In this document: positions 23,230 to 31,903 of the stretch, one piece after another
Layout: each line of letters opens with the position of its first letter
Position numbering within the stretch: position 1 is the stretch's first letter
Source: Bacillota bacterium
GTDB lineage: Bacteria; Bacillota; Clostridia; Christensenellales; Aristaeellaceae
Length of the DNA: 64,000 nucleotides
Reading direction: 5' to 3'
Assembly (NCBI GenBank): GCA_023404345.1
Contig: JAEYCB010000036.1
Coordinates: forward strand, 1-64,000
The notes under the pieces: model-generated
Told to the model about the DNA's origin: nothing
The model's database searches: none
The model's input: only the letters and a program-made list of their open reading frames with translations
Translations under genes and position numbers: made by a program

Positions 23230-24303
23230 TCAGCGTACCTTTTGCGTTGCTTTCTGCACGATGTCGTTCATGCGGTCCCACTTGGCCTCCATGTCCGCCA
23301 CCAGCTTCATCTGCGTGCGGGCGCGGTCCAGATTGTGACCTTCGCGGGATACGTGGAAATAGATGTCGCCATTGAGGTAATCGGCCAGGAAGCGCGATCC
23401 GCATTCCAGCGTCATCAGCTTCGCGCCCAGGGGCAAAGTGTCGATCTCCGCCTGGGTCAGCCGCGCACCGCAGGCGCTGAGGAAGCCCCCGGCATAGGTT
23501 TCAAACAGCTCCAGCGACATCGTCACCCGGCTCAGGTCCTTTTCATCCTCTGCCGCCGTGGAGGCGCCAAAGCGGATGGAATCGCCAAAGTCGTTGGCCG
23601 CCAGACCGGGCATCACGGTATCCAGATCAATCACGCACAGCGGGGTGCGGGTGAAGCGGTCCAGCATCACGTTGTTGAGCTTGGTGTCGTTGTGGGTCAC
23701 GCGCAGGGGCAGTTTGCCCGCATGGCACAGGTCCATCAGCGCGGCGGCTTCCTGCTCGCGCGCCAGATAGAAGTCCAGCTCGGCACGCACCTCATCCAGC
23801 CGGCCGGCCCGGTTTTCCCGCACGGCCTGCTTGAGCTGCTCATAGCGCGCGGGCGTGTCGTGGAAATGAGGGATGGTCTCCGTCAGCGTGTGGGCGGGAA
23901 AGTCTGCCAGCTGATTCTGGAACATGCCGAAGGCCACGCCGCTCTGCTTCAGATCGTCCACGCTTTCAGGTTTGTCCAGGCACAGGCTGTCGGTCACAAA
24001 TTCGTACAGCCGCCAGGTTTCGCCCTCTCCGGCCGTCAGGTAGGGCTTGCCGTCCAGCGTGGGCACCAAGGTGAGCACATGCCGGGGATCGGGGTCCTGC
24101 TGGCGCAGCGCATCCGTCACGGCGATGATATTGTCCATCAGCCCGGCGGCATTGTGGAAGACGTAGCTGTTAATCTTCTGCAAAATGTACAGGTGCGGAC
24201 GGCTGGTCACCAGCAGATAGGTTTCATTGATGTGCCCGCTGCCGTAGCGCGCGCAGCTGATGGGCAGGCCGTCCAGGGCGAATTGACGGCAGATGCTTTC
24301 CAT
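23230..24303 (-). CDS. nahK: N-acetylhexosamine 1-kinase-like phosphotransferase
   Basis: 357 residues. The aminoglycoside-phosphotransferase fold shows the Brenner motif LRVTHNDTKLNNVML and the metal-binding DLDTVMPG, plus DFGDSIRFGAST and MTLECGSRFLADYL. These segments closely follow bifidobacterial N-acetylhexosamine 1-kinase, which makes GlcNAc-1-P or GalNAc-1-P from the free sugar with ATP. The start is set by GGAGG and a 3-base gap from the upstream nucleotidyltransferase stop. The pair fits a sugar-1-phosphate to nucleotide-sugar salvage route. The exact sugar is inferred from family resemblance only. Confidence 0.85.
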   Translation of the reverse strand: MESICRQFALDGLPISCARYGSGHINETYLLVTSRPHLYILQKINSYVFHNAAGLMDNIIAVTDALRQQDPDPRHVLTLVPTLDGKPYLTAGEGETWRLYEFVTDSLCLDKPESVDDLKQSGVAFGMFQNQLADFPAHTLTETIPHFHDTPARYEQLKQAVRENRAGRLDEVRAELDFYLAREQEAAALMDLCHAGKLPLRVTHNDTKLNNVMLDRFTRTPLCVIDLDTVMPGLAANDFGDSIRFGASTAAEDEKDLSRVTMSLELFETYAGGFLSACGARLTQAEIDTLPLGAKLMTLECGSRFLADYLNGDIYFHVSREGHNLDRARTQMKLVADMEAKWDRMNDIVQKATQKVR

Positions 24304-24306
24304 GGC

Positions 24307-25218
24307 TCATTTCCTCCACAGGTGTTCGGGATATACCCCGCTTTCCCGCATGGAGGCCAGCGCGGCGCGGATGTTGGGCATGTCATTGGCATAGGTCATG
24401 CCGTACCAGCGCTCGTGCGTGGGCAGCACCTTCACCGTAGCCTTGCCCTCCTTAAGCAGCTGGTTGGGAATCAGCGGCAGGAAGTATTCGCACTTGAGGG
24501 GGTTGACGGGCAGGTTTTCCCGCAGCCAGGGGGCAAAACGCGCGTCGATTTCGTCCAGAATGGCGGTGTGGAAGCCCCACATGTTCATGCTCACATAGGT
24601 GCCGGCCGGCACGAAGGTGAAGTGCTCGCCATCCTCGGTATAGGCCGCGCCGCCTTCGCGCGGCTCGATGTGCGTGCGCTCGGTCACGGATACCAGCATG
24701 CTGTGCTCATCCGTCTGGCAGATGCCGCGCGCCACATGACCGTTTTCGGTCAGGGTGTTTTCGATGCGGTAGCCCACCATGGCATGCGCCGAGGGAGAAG
24801 CCTCCGTGGTCAAAAACTGCGCGATGCTCTCAAAGGAGGTGCGGCCATAAAAATCATCGGCATTGATCACGCAGAAAGGTGCGTCGATCTTTTCATGGGC
24901 ACAAAGCACCGCGTGCGCAGTGCCCCAGGGCTTGACGCGCCCTTCGGGAATGGAGAAGCCTTCGGGCAGCCGGTCCGGCGTCTGGTAGGCGAAATCCACC
25001 TGCACCTGACCGCCCAGGCGCGAAAGGATCAGATTGGTAAAGTCGGCCTCCAACTCCGGCTTGATGATCAGCACCACGCGCCCAAAGCCCGCGCGCATGG
25101 CGTCGAAGATGGAATAGTCCATCAGGATATGTCCGGCGTCGTCCACCGGCGTGATCTGCTTCAATCCTCCAAAACGGCTGCCCATTCCGGCAGCCATGAT
25201 GACCAGAACTGGTTTCAT
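24307..25218 (-). CDS. Sugar-1-phosphate nucleotidyltransferase-like protein
   Basis: 303 residues from the ATG at 25,218, which has AAGGGG about 10 bases upstream; a GTG at 25,227 has too short a spacing. The N-terminus VLVIMAAGMGSRFGGLKQ is the nucleotide-binding signature of the NTP-transferase family, and INADDFYG carries the metal-binding aspartates. These enzymes form NDP-sugars from NTP and sugar-1-phosphate. It is translationally adjacent to the NahK-like kinase, whose product is a likely substrate. The base and sugar are not determined. Confidence 0.85.
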   Translation of the reverse strand: MKPVLVIMAAGMGSRFGGLKQITPVDDAGHILMDYSIFDAMRAGFGRVVLIIKPELEADFTNLILSRLGGQVQVDFAYQTPDRLPEGFSIPEGRVKPWGTAHAVLCAHEKIDAPFCVINADDFYGRTSFESIAQFLTTEASPSAHAMVGYRIENTLTENGHVARGICQTDEHSMLVSVTERTHIEPREGGAAYTEDGEHFTFVPAGTYVSMNMWGFHTAILDEIDARFAPWLRENLPVNPLKCEYFLPLIPNQLLKEGKATVKVLPTHERWYGMTYANDMPNIRAALASMRESGVYPEHLWRK

Positions 25219-25322
25219 CTGTGCCACGCCCCTTTTGCTTCATACGGTTTGGTTCACATCCATAGCATAGCACGAACATGCGCAAAAGCTAAGAGAAACC
25301 TTTCCCGAAATATAGTAAAATC

Positions 25323-25351
25323 TTTCGTTTTTCTGATAAATGCGCTATAAT
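25323..25351 (+). promoter_or_regulatory. Promoter of the PocR/AraC regulator gene
   Basis: TATAAT (25,346-25,351) lies 30 bases before the chosen start; the -35 (TTTCGT, 25,323-25,328, 17-bp spacer) is weak. A weak -35 fits a regulated promoter. The box supports the ATG at 25,382 over the in-frame ATG at 25,340. Confidence 0.5.
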
Positions 25352-25381
25352 GAAAAAAACGCATGCAAAGGCGGACTGCGA

Positions 25382-26248
25382 ATGCTGAGCAAGGATGATT
25401 TTCAGCGTCTGGGACGGCTGCTTAACAACCTGCACCTGCTGACAGGCATTAAGTTTTCCCTGATGGACGAATGGGGGGACGAGCTGTATGCCAGCAGCTT
25501 CAAGGCGCCCTTTTGCGGGCTGATCATGCAGGAGGAAAGCGGCTTTGAACGCTGCCATGCCTGCGATGGAAAAGCGGCCGAGGAGGTGGGACGCACGCAG
25601 GTGCGGCGCAAATACCTGTGCCACGCGGGCCTGTATGAGGTGGCTCTTCCTGTGACGGAGAAGCGGCGCACAGTGGCCACCATCCTTTTTGGACAGATGC
25701 TGGACGACGCGCCGCGCGAGGAGCAGTGGCGGCGGGTAGCGTCCCGGTGCGCCTGGTACCCGGACCAGGATGCGCTGTATCAGGCGTTTTTGCGTCTGCG
25801 CCGGATCTCGGCCCGTCAGATGACGGCCTGCCTGGAAATTGTGCAGGCCTGCGTGAGCGAGGTGCGGCTGTCCGGCCTGCAGGCCACTAGCCGCCGCGAC
25901 GATGCGGAGCTGCTGCAAAGCTACATCGATACGCATTACGCGCAGACGCTGGATTCCACCGGCATTGCCGAGGCGCTCAACGTGGGCAAGACCAAGCTGT
26001 ACGCCATCTGCAAGGAGCATTTTCAGCTCACGCCCATGCAGCTGGTCACCTGCCGGCGCATGCAGGCGGCCATGGACCTGCTTTTGAATACGGCCGAACC
26101 CGTGAAATACGTGGCCCGCGCGGTGGGCATCGCGGATGAAAATTACTTTACCAAGGTGTTTAAGGCCCAAACCGGCGAAACGCCCACGGCATTTCGAAGG
26201 CGCAACACCGAAAGTGGAGAAGCGTTCATCGACAACGCGCGGATATAA
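25382..26248 (+). CDS. AraC-family regulator with PocR sensory domain
   Basis: 288 residues. The N-terminal half (about 5-165) is a PocR-type ligand-binding domain with its cysteine set (GFERCHACDGKAAEE, YLCHAGLYEVALPV) and FGQM. The C-terminal half (about 185-280) has two AraC helix-turn-helix motifs (IAEALNVGKTKLYAICKE and VARAVGIADENYFTKVFKA). PocR-type sensors bind small hydrocarbon or sugar-like ligands. It is divergent from the nucleotidyltransferase/NahK operon and a candidate regulator of it. Element copy B starts 7 bases after the stop codon. Confidence 0.9.
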   Translation: MLSKDDFQRLGRLLNNLHLLTGIKFSLMDEWGDELYASSFKAPFCGLIMQEESGFERCHACDGKAAEEVGRTQVRRKYLCHAGLYEVALPVTEKRRTVATILFGQMLDDAPREEQWRRVASRCAWYPDQDALYQAFLRLRRISARQMTACLEIVQACVSEVRLSGLQATSRRDDAELLQSYIDTHYAQTLDSTGIAEALNVGKTKLYAICKEHFQLTPMQLVTCRRMQAAMDLLLNTAEPVKYVARAVGIADENYFTKVFKAQTGETPTAFRRRNTESGEAFIDNARI

Positions 26249-26254
26249 CAGCAT

Positions 26255-26638
26255 GGCCCGGCATTACGCCGGGCCGCAGACTGCTGACAAACCTTTTCCG
26301 GGAGGTTTGGAGGGCCCGCAGGTCCGCAACCTCAATCTTCGCGGTGAGCGCTAACCACGCCCGCCGCTCGTTTCGGTTGCTCGCAAATATCGGCGTTCTG
26401 CGCGCTGACCGCGTGCAGCCCTTGTATTTGCTCACGCCTGCGGGTCGCTTTGGGCCTTTGGCCCAACAGCCCACAGGGCTGGCGCTTCCCTTCGCGCCAC
26501 AGGGCACACGCTTCCCTCCGGTGCCGGGCGGGCGGGGAGTTTGCGCCTTTAGGCGCAAACATTTCTTAAGCATCTGGCGGAAAAGATCGCCGCAGGCGAG
26601 CTTTTTCGACACGCTGCGGCCCGGCATTACGCCGGACC
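26255..26638. mobile_element. Hairpin-flanked repeat element, copy B (long variant)
   Basis: Flanking hairpin GGCCCGGCATTACGCCGGGCC (26,255-26,275) recurs at 26,618-26,638 with one mismatch. Left end CAGACTGCTGACAAACC (26,277-26,293) and right end GCTTTTTCGACACGCTG (26,600-26,616) match the other copies, as does the segment TGGCGGAAAAGATCGCC near the right end. Hairpins 2 and 3 of copies A and C are missing, replaced by about 220 bp of unrelated GC-rich sequence. The private hairpin here is GTTTGCGCC/GGCGCAAAC (26,539-26,560). The right flank contains the stop codon of the minus-strand Nim-like gene. Confidence 0.7.
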
Positions 26639-27109
26639 ATTGCATTTGCCGCACACGCGCTCCGCCTCCAGACAGAGCACGCACACGCCGGGGAGCATAT
26701 CGGGCGTGAAGGCAAACTCCTTGCCCGCCTGCCGCCGCATCAGGCAAGTCAGGGCCTCGCACGCCTCCTGCGGGTTTTCCACCACGCGCAGCGTGCCCAT
26801 CCCCGTTACGCTCCGGTACGTGCAGGTATAGCCGCAGGCGCTTTCCGCCCCAACCACCGCATAGTCCGAATCCATCTCGAAGGCGGCGCGCGGGTCCCGG
26901 CGGAGGGCGTCCAGCTTGCGCCCCTCGCGGGCGCAGTGGAAATACAGCTTCAGCCCGCCTTCATCCCACCGGTATCCATAGCTCATCGGCACGATGTAGG
27001 GGCCTTCCTCATCCCACAGGGCCAGGCGGCATACCTGGCAGCGGTCCAGAATGGCACGGATGCCGGCTTCATCGGCAACCTGGCGCTCAGCGCGGCGCAT
27101 GGGCCTCAT
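26627..27109 (-). CDS. Pyridoxamine 5'-phosphate oxidase-fold flavoprotein (Nim-like)
   Basis: 160 residues. The split-barrel FMN-binding fold of the NimA group is recognisable from CRLALWDEEGPYIVPMSYGY, LYFHCAREGRKLDALRRDPR and VTGMGTLRVV. Relatives reduce 5-nitroimidazoles or act as general flavin reductases; drug resistance is not implied by sequence alone. The C-terminal CVLCLEAERVCGKCNGPA has three cysteines. The start overlaps the rmuC stop (ATGA), with GGGGAGG upstream, so the two are translationally coupled. Its stop codon lies inside the right flanking hairpin of element copy B. Confidence 0.85.
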   Translation of the reverse strand: MRPMRRAERQVADEAGIRAILDRCQVCRLALWDEEGPYIVPMSYGYRWDEGGLKLYFHCAREGRKLDALRRDPRAAFEMDSDYAVVGAESACGYTCTYRSVTGMGTLRVVENPQEACEALTCLMRRQAGKEFAFTPDMLPGVCVLCLEAERVCGKCNGPA

Positions 27110-28530
27110 GTTTCTTCCTCCCCGTCTGTCAACTGTCCGTCCTGCGCAGCCTCCACGGCTTCCACGGCTTCCACGTGGCGCAGGCGCTTTTCGATGGCGC
27201 GCGTTTTCACAAAGGCGCTGTCAATGCTGTCGGTGGCCTGCTGCAATTTTTCCTGCGTCTTTTTCAGCACCGTGGCAAAGCTGCCAAAATCAGCCTTGAC
27301 GGCCCCCAGCAGCTTCCACACCTCGGCGGAGCGCCGCTCGATGGCCAGCGTGCGGAAGCCCATTTGCAGGCTGTTGAGCAAAGCCAGCAGCGTGCTGGGG
27401 CCCGCGATGAGCACCCGCTGCTCGCGCTGGATGGCCTCCACTGCGGATGAATGCTGCATAACCTCCGCATAGAGCCCTTCCAGCGGCAAAAACATCACGG
27501 CAAAATCCGTGGTATGGGGCGGAGCGATGTACTTGCCAATGCGCCGCGCCTCGGTGCGCACGGCGGTCATCAGGGCCTTGCGCGCGGCTTCTACGGCCGG
27601 CTGGTCGCCGTTTTGGGCGGCTTCGGCCAGACGGGCGTAATCCTCCTGCGGAAACTTGCTGTCGATGGGCAGGTAAACCGGCGCGCCGCCCTCCTCGCGG
27701 CCCGGCAGGCAAACGGCGAACTCCACCCGCTCGCTGGAACCGGGCGAAACGGCCACGTTGCGCTGGTACTGCGTATCGGTCAAAGCCTCTTCCAGCAGCG
27801 CGCCAAGCTGAATTTCACCCCATACGCCGCGGGTTTTGACGTTGCCCAGCATGCGCTTGAGGTCGCCCACGCCGCTGGCCAGGCTGTGCACCTCGCCAAG
27901 CGAGCGGTAGACCTGTTCCAGCCGCTCGCTCACCTGCGAAAAGCTGGCGGTAAGACGCTTTTCAAGCGTGGCGCTCAACTTTTCGTCCACGGTCTGCCGC
28001 ATTTCGTTAAGCTTCTGCGCATTTTCCTCACGCATCAGGCGCGCGCCTTCCTCCAGCGTGACCCGGAGCGCCTCCATGCGCGTTTCGTTCTGGGACAGCG
28101 CGCGCGCCAATGCGGCTTCCGAGCCCTGCATGCGCGTTTCGATGCGCTTGAGGCTCTCGTCGGCGATGCGCTGCATGCCCTGCTGGCGCAGGTCGAACGC
28201 CTGCGCGTTGTCGTAGCTTTGCCGGATGAGGGTGTTGACCTGCTCCGCCTGTGAGCGGCTCATCGCGCCAAACGTGCCGGACAGGTTGTCTCCCAGCTGA
28301 CCGATTGCGCGCAGGAGCTCTTCCCGGCGCTGGTCGCTCTGCTGTCCGAGCGCGCCTACGGCCGCCTGCAATTCGCGCCGGAGCATTTCTTCCACAGCAG
28401 AGAGCATTTCGCTTGTGGCACTCCGCCCCCGCAGCACGACGGCCAGCAGCACCGCCAGCAGGACGGCGCACAGCAGTGCAAGCGCCATGCATACCGCGGC
28501 GGCAGGGGTTATGTTGCTTAGGAAAGCCAT
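27106..28530 (-). CDS. rmuC: DNA recombination protein RmuC
   Basis: 474 residues. One N-terminal membrane helix (about 10-33) is followed by a long coiled coil (about 60-215) and the conserved RmuC domain (TRGVWGEIQLGALLEEAL, LPIDSKFPQEDYARL, FLPLEGLYAEV, LIAGPSTLLALLNSLQMGFRTLAIE). RmuC has a nuclease-like core and limits inversions at short inverted repeats. That is interesting in a genome region full of inverted repeats. It overlaps the Nim-like gene by four bases. Confidence 0.95.
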   Translation of the reverse strand: MAFLSNITPAAAVCMALALLCAVLLAVLLAVVLRGRSATSEMLSAVEEMLRRELQAAVGALGQQSDQRREELLRAIGQLGDNLSGTFGAMSRSQAEQVNTLIRQSYDNAQAFDLRQQGMQRIADESLKRIETRMQGSEAALARALSQNETRMEALRVTLEEGARLMREENAQKLNEMRQTVDEKLSATLEKRLTASFSQVSERLEQVYRSLGEVHSLASGVGDLKRMLGNVKTRGVWGEIQLGALLEEALTDTQYQRNVAVSPGSSERVEFAVCLPGREEGGAPVYLPIDSKFPQEDYARLAEAAQNGDQPAVEAARKALMTAVRTEARRIGKYIAPPHTTDFAVMFLPLEGLYAEVMQHSSAVEAIQREQRVLIAGPSTLLALLNSLQMGFRTLAIERRSAEVWKLLGAVKADFGSFATVLKKTQEKLQQATDSIDSAFVKTRAIEKRLRHVEAVEAVEAAQDGQLTDGEEET

Positions 28531-28563
28531 GGGCCGTTCCGCCTTTCGTATCGAAGATGAGAA

Positions 28564-28584
28564 CGCCGCGCTTTAAGCGCGGCG
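28564..28584 (-). terminator. Hairpin between recR and rmuC
   Basis: CGCCGCGC (28,564-28,571) pairs with GCGCGGCG (28,577-28,584). On the minus strand only a weak T-rich tail (TTCTCATCTTC) follows, so it is a poor terminator candidate for recR. Confidence 0.35.
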
Positions 28585-28591
28585 CTTTCGG

Positions 28592-29191
28592 TCACATTTC
28601 CCGCCGTCCCTCCATCGCTTTGGAGAGGGTAATTTCATCCGCATATTCCAGATCGCTGCCCACGGGCACGCCATGCGCAATGCGCGTGACCAAAACCCCC
28701 ATGGGTTTGAGCAGCCGGGCGATGTAGGAGGCCGTGGCCTCGCCCTCGATATCCGGGTTGGTGGCCAGAATGACCTCCTTGACCGTATGGTCCTTAAGGC
28801 GCGCCAGCAGCTCCCGGATGCGGATATCCTCCGGGCCGATGCCGTCCATGGGGGAGAGGGTGCCATGCAGCACGTGGTAACTGCCGTGAAAATCGTGCAT
28901 GCGCTCGATGGCAGCCACGTCCCGCGGGTCGCGCACCACGCAGATCTGGCCGTTGTGGCGGCGTTCGTCGGCACAGATATCGCACAGCTCGCCAGTTGCG
29001 TAATTGCCGCATACCGCACAGTAGCGGATGGCCTTGCGGCCCTGGTAGAGGGCGCTGGCCAGCTCGCGCACATCCTCCAGCGGCATGCCGATAATGTGAT
29101 AGGCAAGCCGCTGCGCGCTTTTCTGCCCGATGCCAGGCAGGCGCGAAAGCTGCGCAACCATCCGGGCAATGGGCTCCAACTGCTGGGCCAT
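28592..29191 (-). CDS. recR: Recombination protein RecR
   Basis: 199 residues, usual length. Helix-hairpin-helix (LSRLPGIGQKSAQRLAYHI), a Cys4 zinc finger (CAVCGNYATGELCDIC) and a Toprim domain (ICVVRDPRDVAAIER, ILATNPDIEGEAT) are in order. RecR loads RecA with RecO/RecF during gap repair. It follows the YbaB gene by three bases after that stop, the classic ybaB-recR pair; dnaX, often upstream, is absent here. Confidence 0.97.
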   Translation of the reverse strand: MAQQLEPIARMVAQLSRLPGIGQKSAQRLAYHIIGMPLEDVRELASALYQGRKAIRYCAVCGNYATGELCDICADERRHNGQICVVRDPRDVAAIERMHDFHGSYHVLHGTLSPMDGIGPEDIRIRELLARLKDHTVKEVILATNPDIEGEATASYIARLLKPMGVLVTRIAHGVPVGSDLEYADEITLSKAMEGRREM

Positions 29192-29194
29192 GGC

Positions 29195-29533
29195 TTAGAA
29201 CATGCCTCCCATGCCGGGGGCCAGCTTGGACATTTCGGCATTGCGCGTTTCCTCAGCGTTGCGAAGCGCCTCGTTCACCGCGGCCAGGATCATGTCCTGA
29301 AGCATTTCCACATCCTCCGGGTCCACGCATTCAGGCTTGATTTCCAGGTGCTTGAGCTCGCGCTTGCCGCTCACCGTCACGCTGACCATGCCGCCGCCGG
29401 CCTGCGCGCTGTATTCGCGCTCGTCCAGCTCCTCCTGTGCCTTGGCCATCTGCTCCTGCAGCTTTTGCGCCTGACGCATCAGCTGCTGCATGTTGGGGCC
29501 GCCGCCAAAACCGCCGAAATGATTCTTCGCCAT
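29195..29533 (-). CDS. ybaB: YbaB/EbfC nucleoid-associated protein
   Basis: 112 residues from ATG 29,533 (MAKNHFGGFGGGPNMQQLM), preferred because GAGAGG would abut the alternative ATG at 29,545 directly. The helical N-terminus (MRQAQKLQEQMAKAQEEL) and strand-rich middle (VSVTVSGKRELKHLEIKPE) are typical. It binds DNA as a dimer and sits upstream of recR as in many bacteria. Confidence 0.95.
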   Translation of the reverse strand: MAKNHFGGFGGGPNMQQLMRQAQKLQEQMAKAQEELDEREYSAQAGGGMVSVTVSGKRELKHLEIKPECVDPEDVEMLQDMILAAVNEALRNAEETRNAEMSKLAPGMGGMF

Positions 29534-29578
29534 GGGGAAAACCATCCTCTCAAAAGTAAGATTGAAAAAACCGCAGGG

Positions 29579-30322
29579 TTATTCCTTGATGCTGATAAGC
29601 TTGAGGTCCGCCGTCACGCCGGTCACCCGCACGCTGGGCACGTCCCCGCCCTCACGGATGTTGACGCCCTCGGTGCGCACGCGGCCGCTGATGGAACGCA
29701 GGTTCACATCCATGGCTTCCACCGGCGCGGTGATGATCACGTTGCCGGAAACAGCGTTCACATCTACCTTGCGGAAGGTGGATGTCATGTTGTAGGTCTG
29801 CTCGCCGGTGACGCTGTTGGATTTGAGCGACTGAACACTCAGCGCGTCAAGCACCGTGTCGCCGCTTACGCTGCGCACGCTCAGATTTTCCGCCGTCAGC
29901 TGCTCGCCGCGCATATCGCCGCCCACGGTTTTCAGCGTGGCCTCGTCAGCCGTGATGCGCACGGCGCGCAGGTCGCCGCTGACGGTTTCCATCGAAAGGC
30001 TTTTTGCGCTGAGCTTGCGCGCGCTGAGCAGGCCGGACAGGGTGCTCAGGGCAACGTTGCCCTTCCACTGGCTGGGCACGCGCACGCATACCTGCAGCCA
30101 GCGGCTTTCCATAATGCTGAGCGAAAGCCCGTACTGCGGCTGTTCCACCATCAGGGCGCCATCCTTTACCGCAATGCGCAGGTCCTCGACGCTGCTGTCG
30201 TCACCGGCAGCCATTACCTGAATTTTGTCCACTTCATCAGCAAACATTTCCAGCTGCGCCCATCCCAGATGAACGTTTATGCTGACCAATCCATCGGTAT
30301 CAAAGCTAAGATTGCGTTCCAT
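29579..30322 (-). CDS. DUF4097-type beta-strand-repeat protein
   Basis: 247 residues from ATG 30,322, which has GGAGG 7 bases upstream. The sequence is a regular parallel-beta repeat (SLSMETVSGDLRAVRITADE, VSGDTVLDALSVQS, VNAVSGNVIITAPV, LRSISGRVRTEG). There is no signal peptide or membrane segment, so a cytoplasmic or membrane-associated beta-helix is likely. DUF4097 proteins often sit near envelope-stress genes; the function is unknown. It lies upstream of ybaB-recR, 45 bases apart. Confidence 0.75.
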   Translation of the reverse strand: MERNLSFDTDGLVSINVHLGWAQLEMFADEVDKIQVMAAGDDSSVEDLRIAVKDGALMVEQPQYGLSLSIMESRWLQVCVRVPSQWKGNVALSTLSGLLSARKLSAKSLSMETVSGDLRAVRITADEATLKTVGGDMRGEQLTAENLSVRSVSGDTVLDALSVQSLKSNSVTGEQTYNMTSTFRKVDVNAVSGNVIITAPVEAMDVNLRSISGRVRTEGVNIREGGDVPSVRVTGVTADLKLISIKE

Positions 30323-30488
30323 TGCGCACCTCCGCTCGTTTCCTTTCTGGCGGGGCACAGAAGCCCGCGCTTGTTTCATCATACCGTTTTTTCAGCAAAA
30401 AAGCAATATGCGTCAAGCCCCGAAACGGACTGTGGTGATTTTTTATCGCCTGATGCTTGAAAACATTCCGTCATTATGATAGCCTGAA

Positions 30489-31388
30489 TTGACGGATAGA
30501 AAAGTCGAGAAAAACGGCGTGCCGCTTTCCCCGGGCGGCGCGGGAAGGAAACGTGACCCGGGCGGCCCGGATGCTGCATGTTTCCCAGCCGGCCGTTCAC
30601 GCCAGCTGATGCAGCTGGAAGCCGAGCTGGGCGTTAAGCTCTTTGATCGCGCAAGCCACAGCGTGACGCTTACGCAGGAGGGCGTGCTGCTCAAGCGGCG
30701 CGCTGAGGAAATGATGGAACTGGCGGAAAAAATGCGCCGCGATTTTGAAGGCGTACGGGATGATGTGGCGGGCGAGGTAGCCATAGGCAGCGGCGAACTG
30801 CGCGCCGCTTCCAGCCTGGCGCGGGCGCTGGTCGCCTTTCAAAAGGAGCATCCCCTGGTGCGCTACCGGCTCTACAGCGCAAACGCCGACAGCATCAAGC
30901 AGAAAATTGAGCATGGCACGCTGGATATGGGCCTCCTGCCGATGCCGGCACAGATAGACCGCTACGAATTTCTGCGCTTTCCATGCCTGGAGGAATGGGG
31001 CGTGCTGATTCGCAAGGATTCGCCCCTGGCCTGCAAGAGCGCCGTCACAGCGGATGATCTGATGACCGTGCCGATCATGATGTCCAGCCGCGAAACGGTG
31101 CAAAACGAGCTGGCCAGCTGGTTTGGCGGAAGATTTGACCGCGTGCGGGTGGTTGGCACCTACAACCTGCCGTATAATGCCGCGATGATGGTGCGGGAAG
31201 GAATGGGCGCTGCGCTGTGCATCCGCCTGGACTGCCATTATCCTGATCTGCGCTTTGTTGCGCTCACTCCGCCGTTGGCCCTGGACTCTGCGCTGGTGTG
31301 GAAGAAAAGTCAGGTCCATACGCCGGTTGTTTCCGCGCTGATCGATTTCCTGCGCACGTTTGTCGCCGGGGAGAATGGCATTGTGTAA
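30489..31388 (+). pseudogene. LysR-family regulator with frameshifted DNA-binding domain
   Basis: From about 30,600 the frame is a normal LysR protein: end of the helix-turn-helix (RQLMQLEAELGVKLFDRASH), linker helix and effector domain to 31,388. The preceding part of the helix-turn-helix (REGNVTRAARMLHVSQPAV, 30,541-30,597) is in another frame and ends at a stop. A single missing base in 30,595-30,599 (GTTCACG for GTTTCACG) explains the break. The extreme N-terminus before 30,540 is also garbled. The open frame here therefore starts with about 38 meaningless residues. It is likely an inactivated gene, unless the base is a sequencing error. Confidence 0.75.
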
Positions 31389-31454
31389 AGGCTGCTGCGC
31401 ATTGGGTTTGGGGCGGCTTTTCCCGCTTCGGCATGCGCCAGCAATGTACAATGC

Positions 31455-31493
31455 ATAAAAAAGGCGCTGCGGACTAATTTGCCGCGCGCCTTT
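31455..31493 (-). terminator. Terminator of the ECF sigma/PrsW operon
   Basis: On the minus strand AAAGGCGC-GCGG pairs with CCGC-AGCGCCTTT (one bulge) and is followed by six Ts (positions 31,462-31,457). Confidence 0.75.
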
Positions 31494-31535
31494 GAACAAG
31501 CAGAAAACGCAGCGCCGGGCCGTGCCTTTGGCCCT

Positions 31536-31898
31536 TCAGCGCTTGGACTGGGGTGCATCCTCACCGGCAAGCCATTTTTGAGCATAACGGTCGATTCGCC
31601 GCTTTCTCCACCGGCGGATGAGCATATCCATCCCCAGTCCGGCCGGGATGCCCAGCAGGAAAAAGACAACGGCGATCATCACATAGAGATTTCCGATTCC
31701 CTCAAATACAAGCGATCCGTATGAGGCCGTGTTGGGTGCAACCGTCATGCTGATTCTGCCTTTCAGCAGAAGCATCAGATGGAAGGAAAGCGAAACACAG
31801 CATACGCTCAGCAGAATTTTTCTGCGCCGCAGACGCCGGGCACGGAGCAAGGCGGCCCTGCGAAATACCTCGTTTACCTGGTCGTTTGTGGCTGGCAC
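31536..31898 (-). CDS. Small two-helix membrane protein (last gene of sigma/PrsW operon)
   Basis: 120 residues from GTG 31,898. GGAGG lies 8 bases upstream, inside the end of the prsW-like gene, whose stop is 5 bases away; longer in-frame starts would overlap that gene. It has a cytoplasmic N-terminus rich in arginine (RRAALLRARRLRRRK), membrane helix 1 (about 29-46), an outside loop, helix 2 (about 72-90), and a basic tail. I do not recognise a family. Its position makes it a candidate regulator or PrsW substrate. Confidence 0.65.
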   Translation of the reverse strand: MPATNDQVNEVFRRAALLRARRLRRRKILLSVCCVSLSFHLMLLLKGRISMTVAPNTASYGSLVFEGIGNLYVMIAVVFFLLGIPAGLGMDMLIRRWRKRRIDRYAQKWLAGEDAPQSKR

Positions 31899-31903
31899 AT
31901 TCC

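Noticed and set aside
22884..25350. Small and fused frames through the repeat elements (e.g. MSKKLALGDLF-type peptides at copies A, B and C)
   Set aside because: The same peptide appears only because the element DNA is repeated. The frames lack ribosome binding sites and run into antisense of real genes.
30489..30600. Genuine N-terminus of the LysR-type frame
   Set aside because: The residues encoded before RQLMQLE do not form a helix-turn-helix, while the right one lies in another frame in the same bases.
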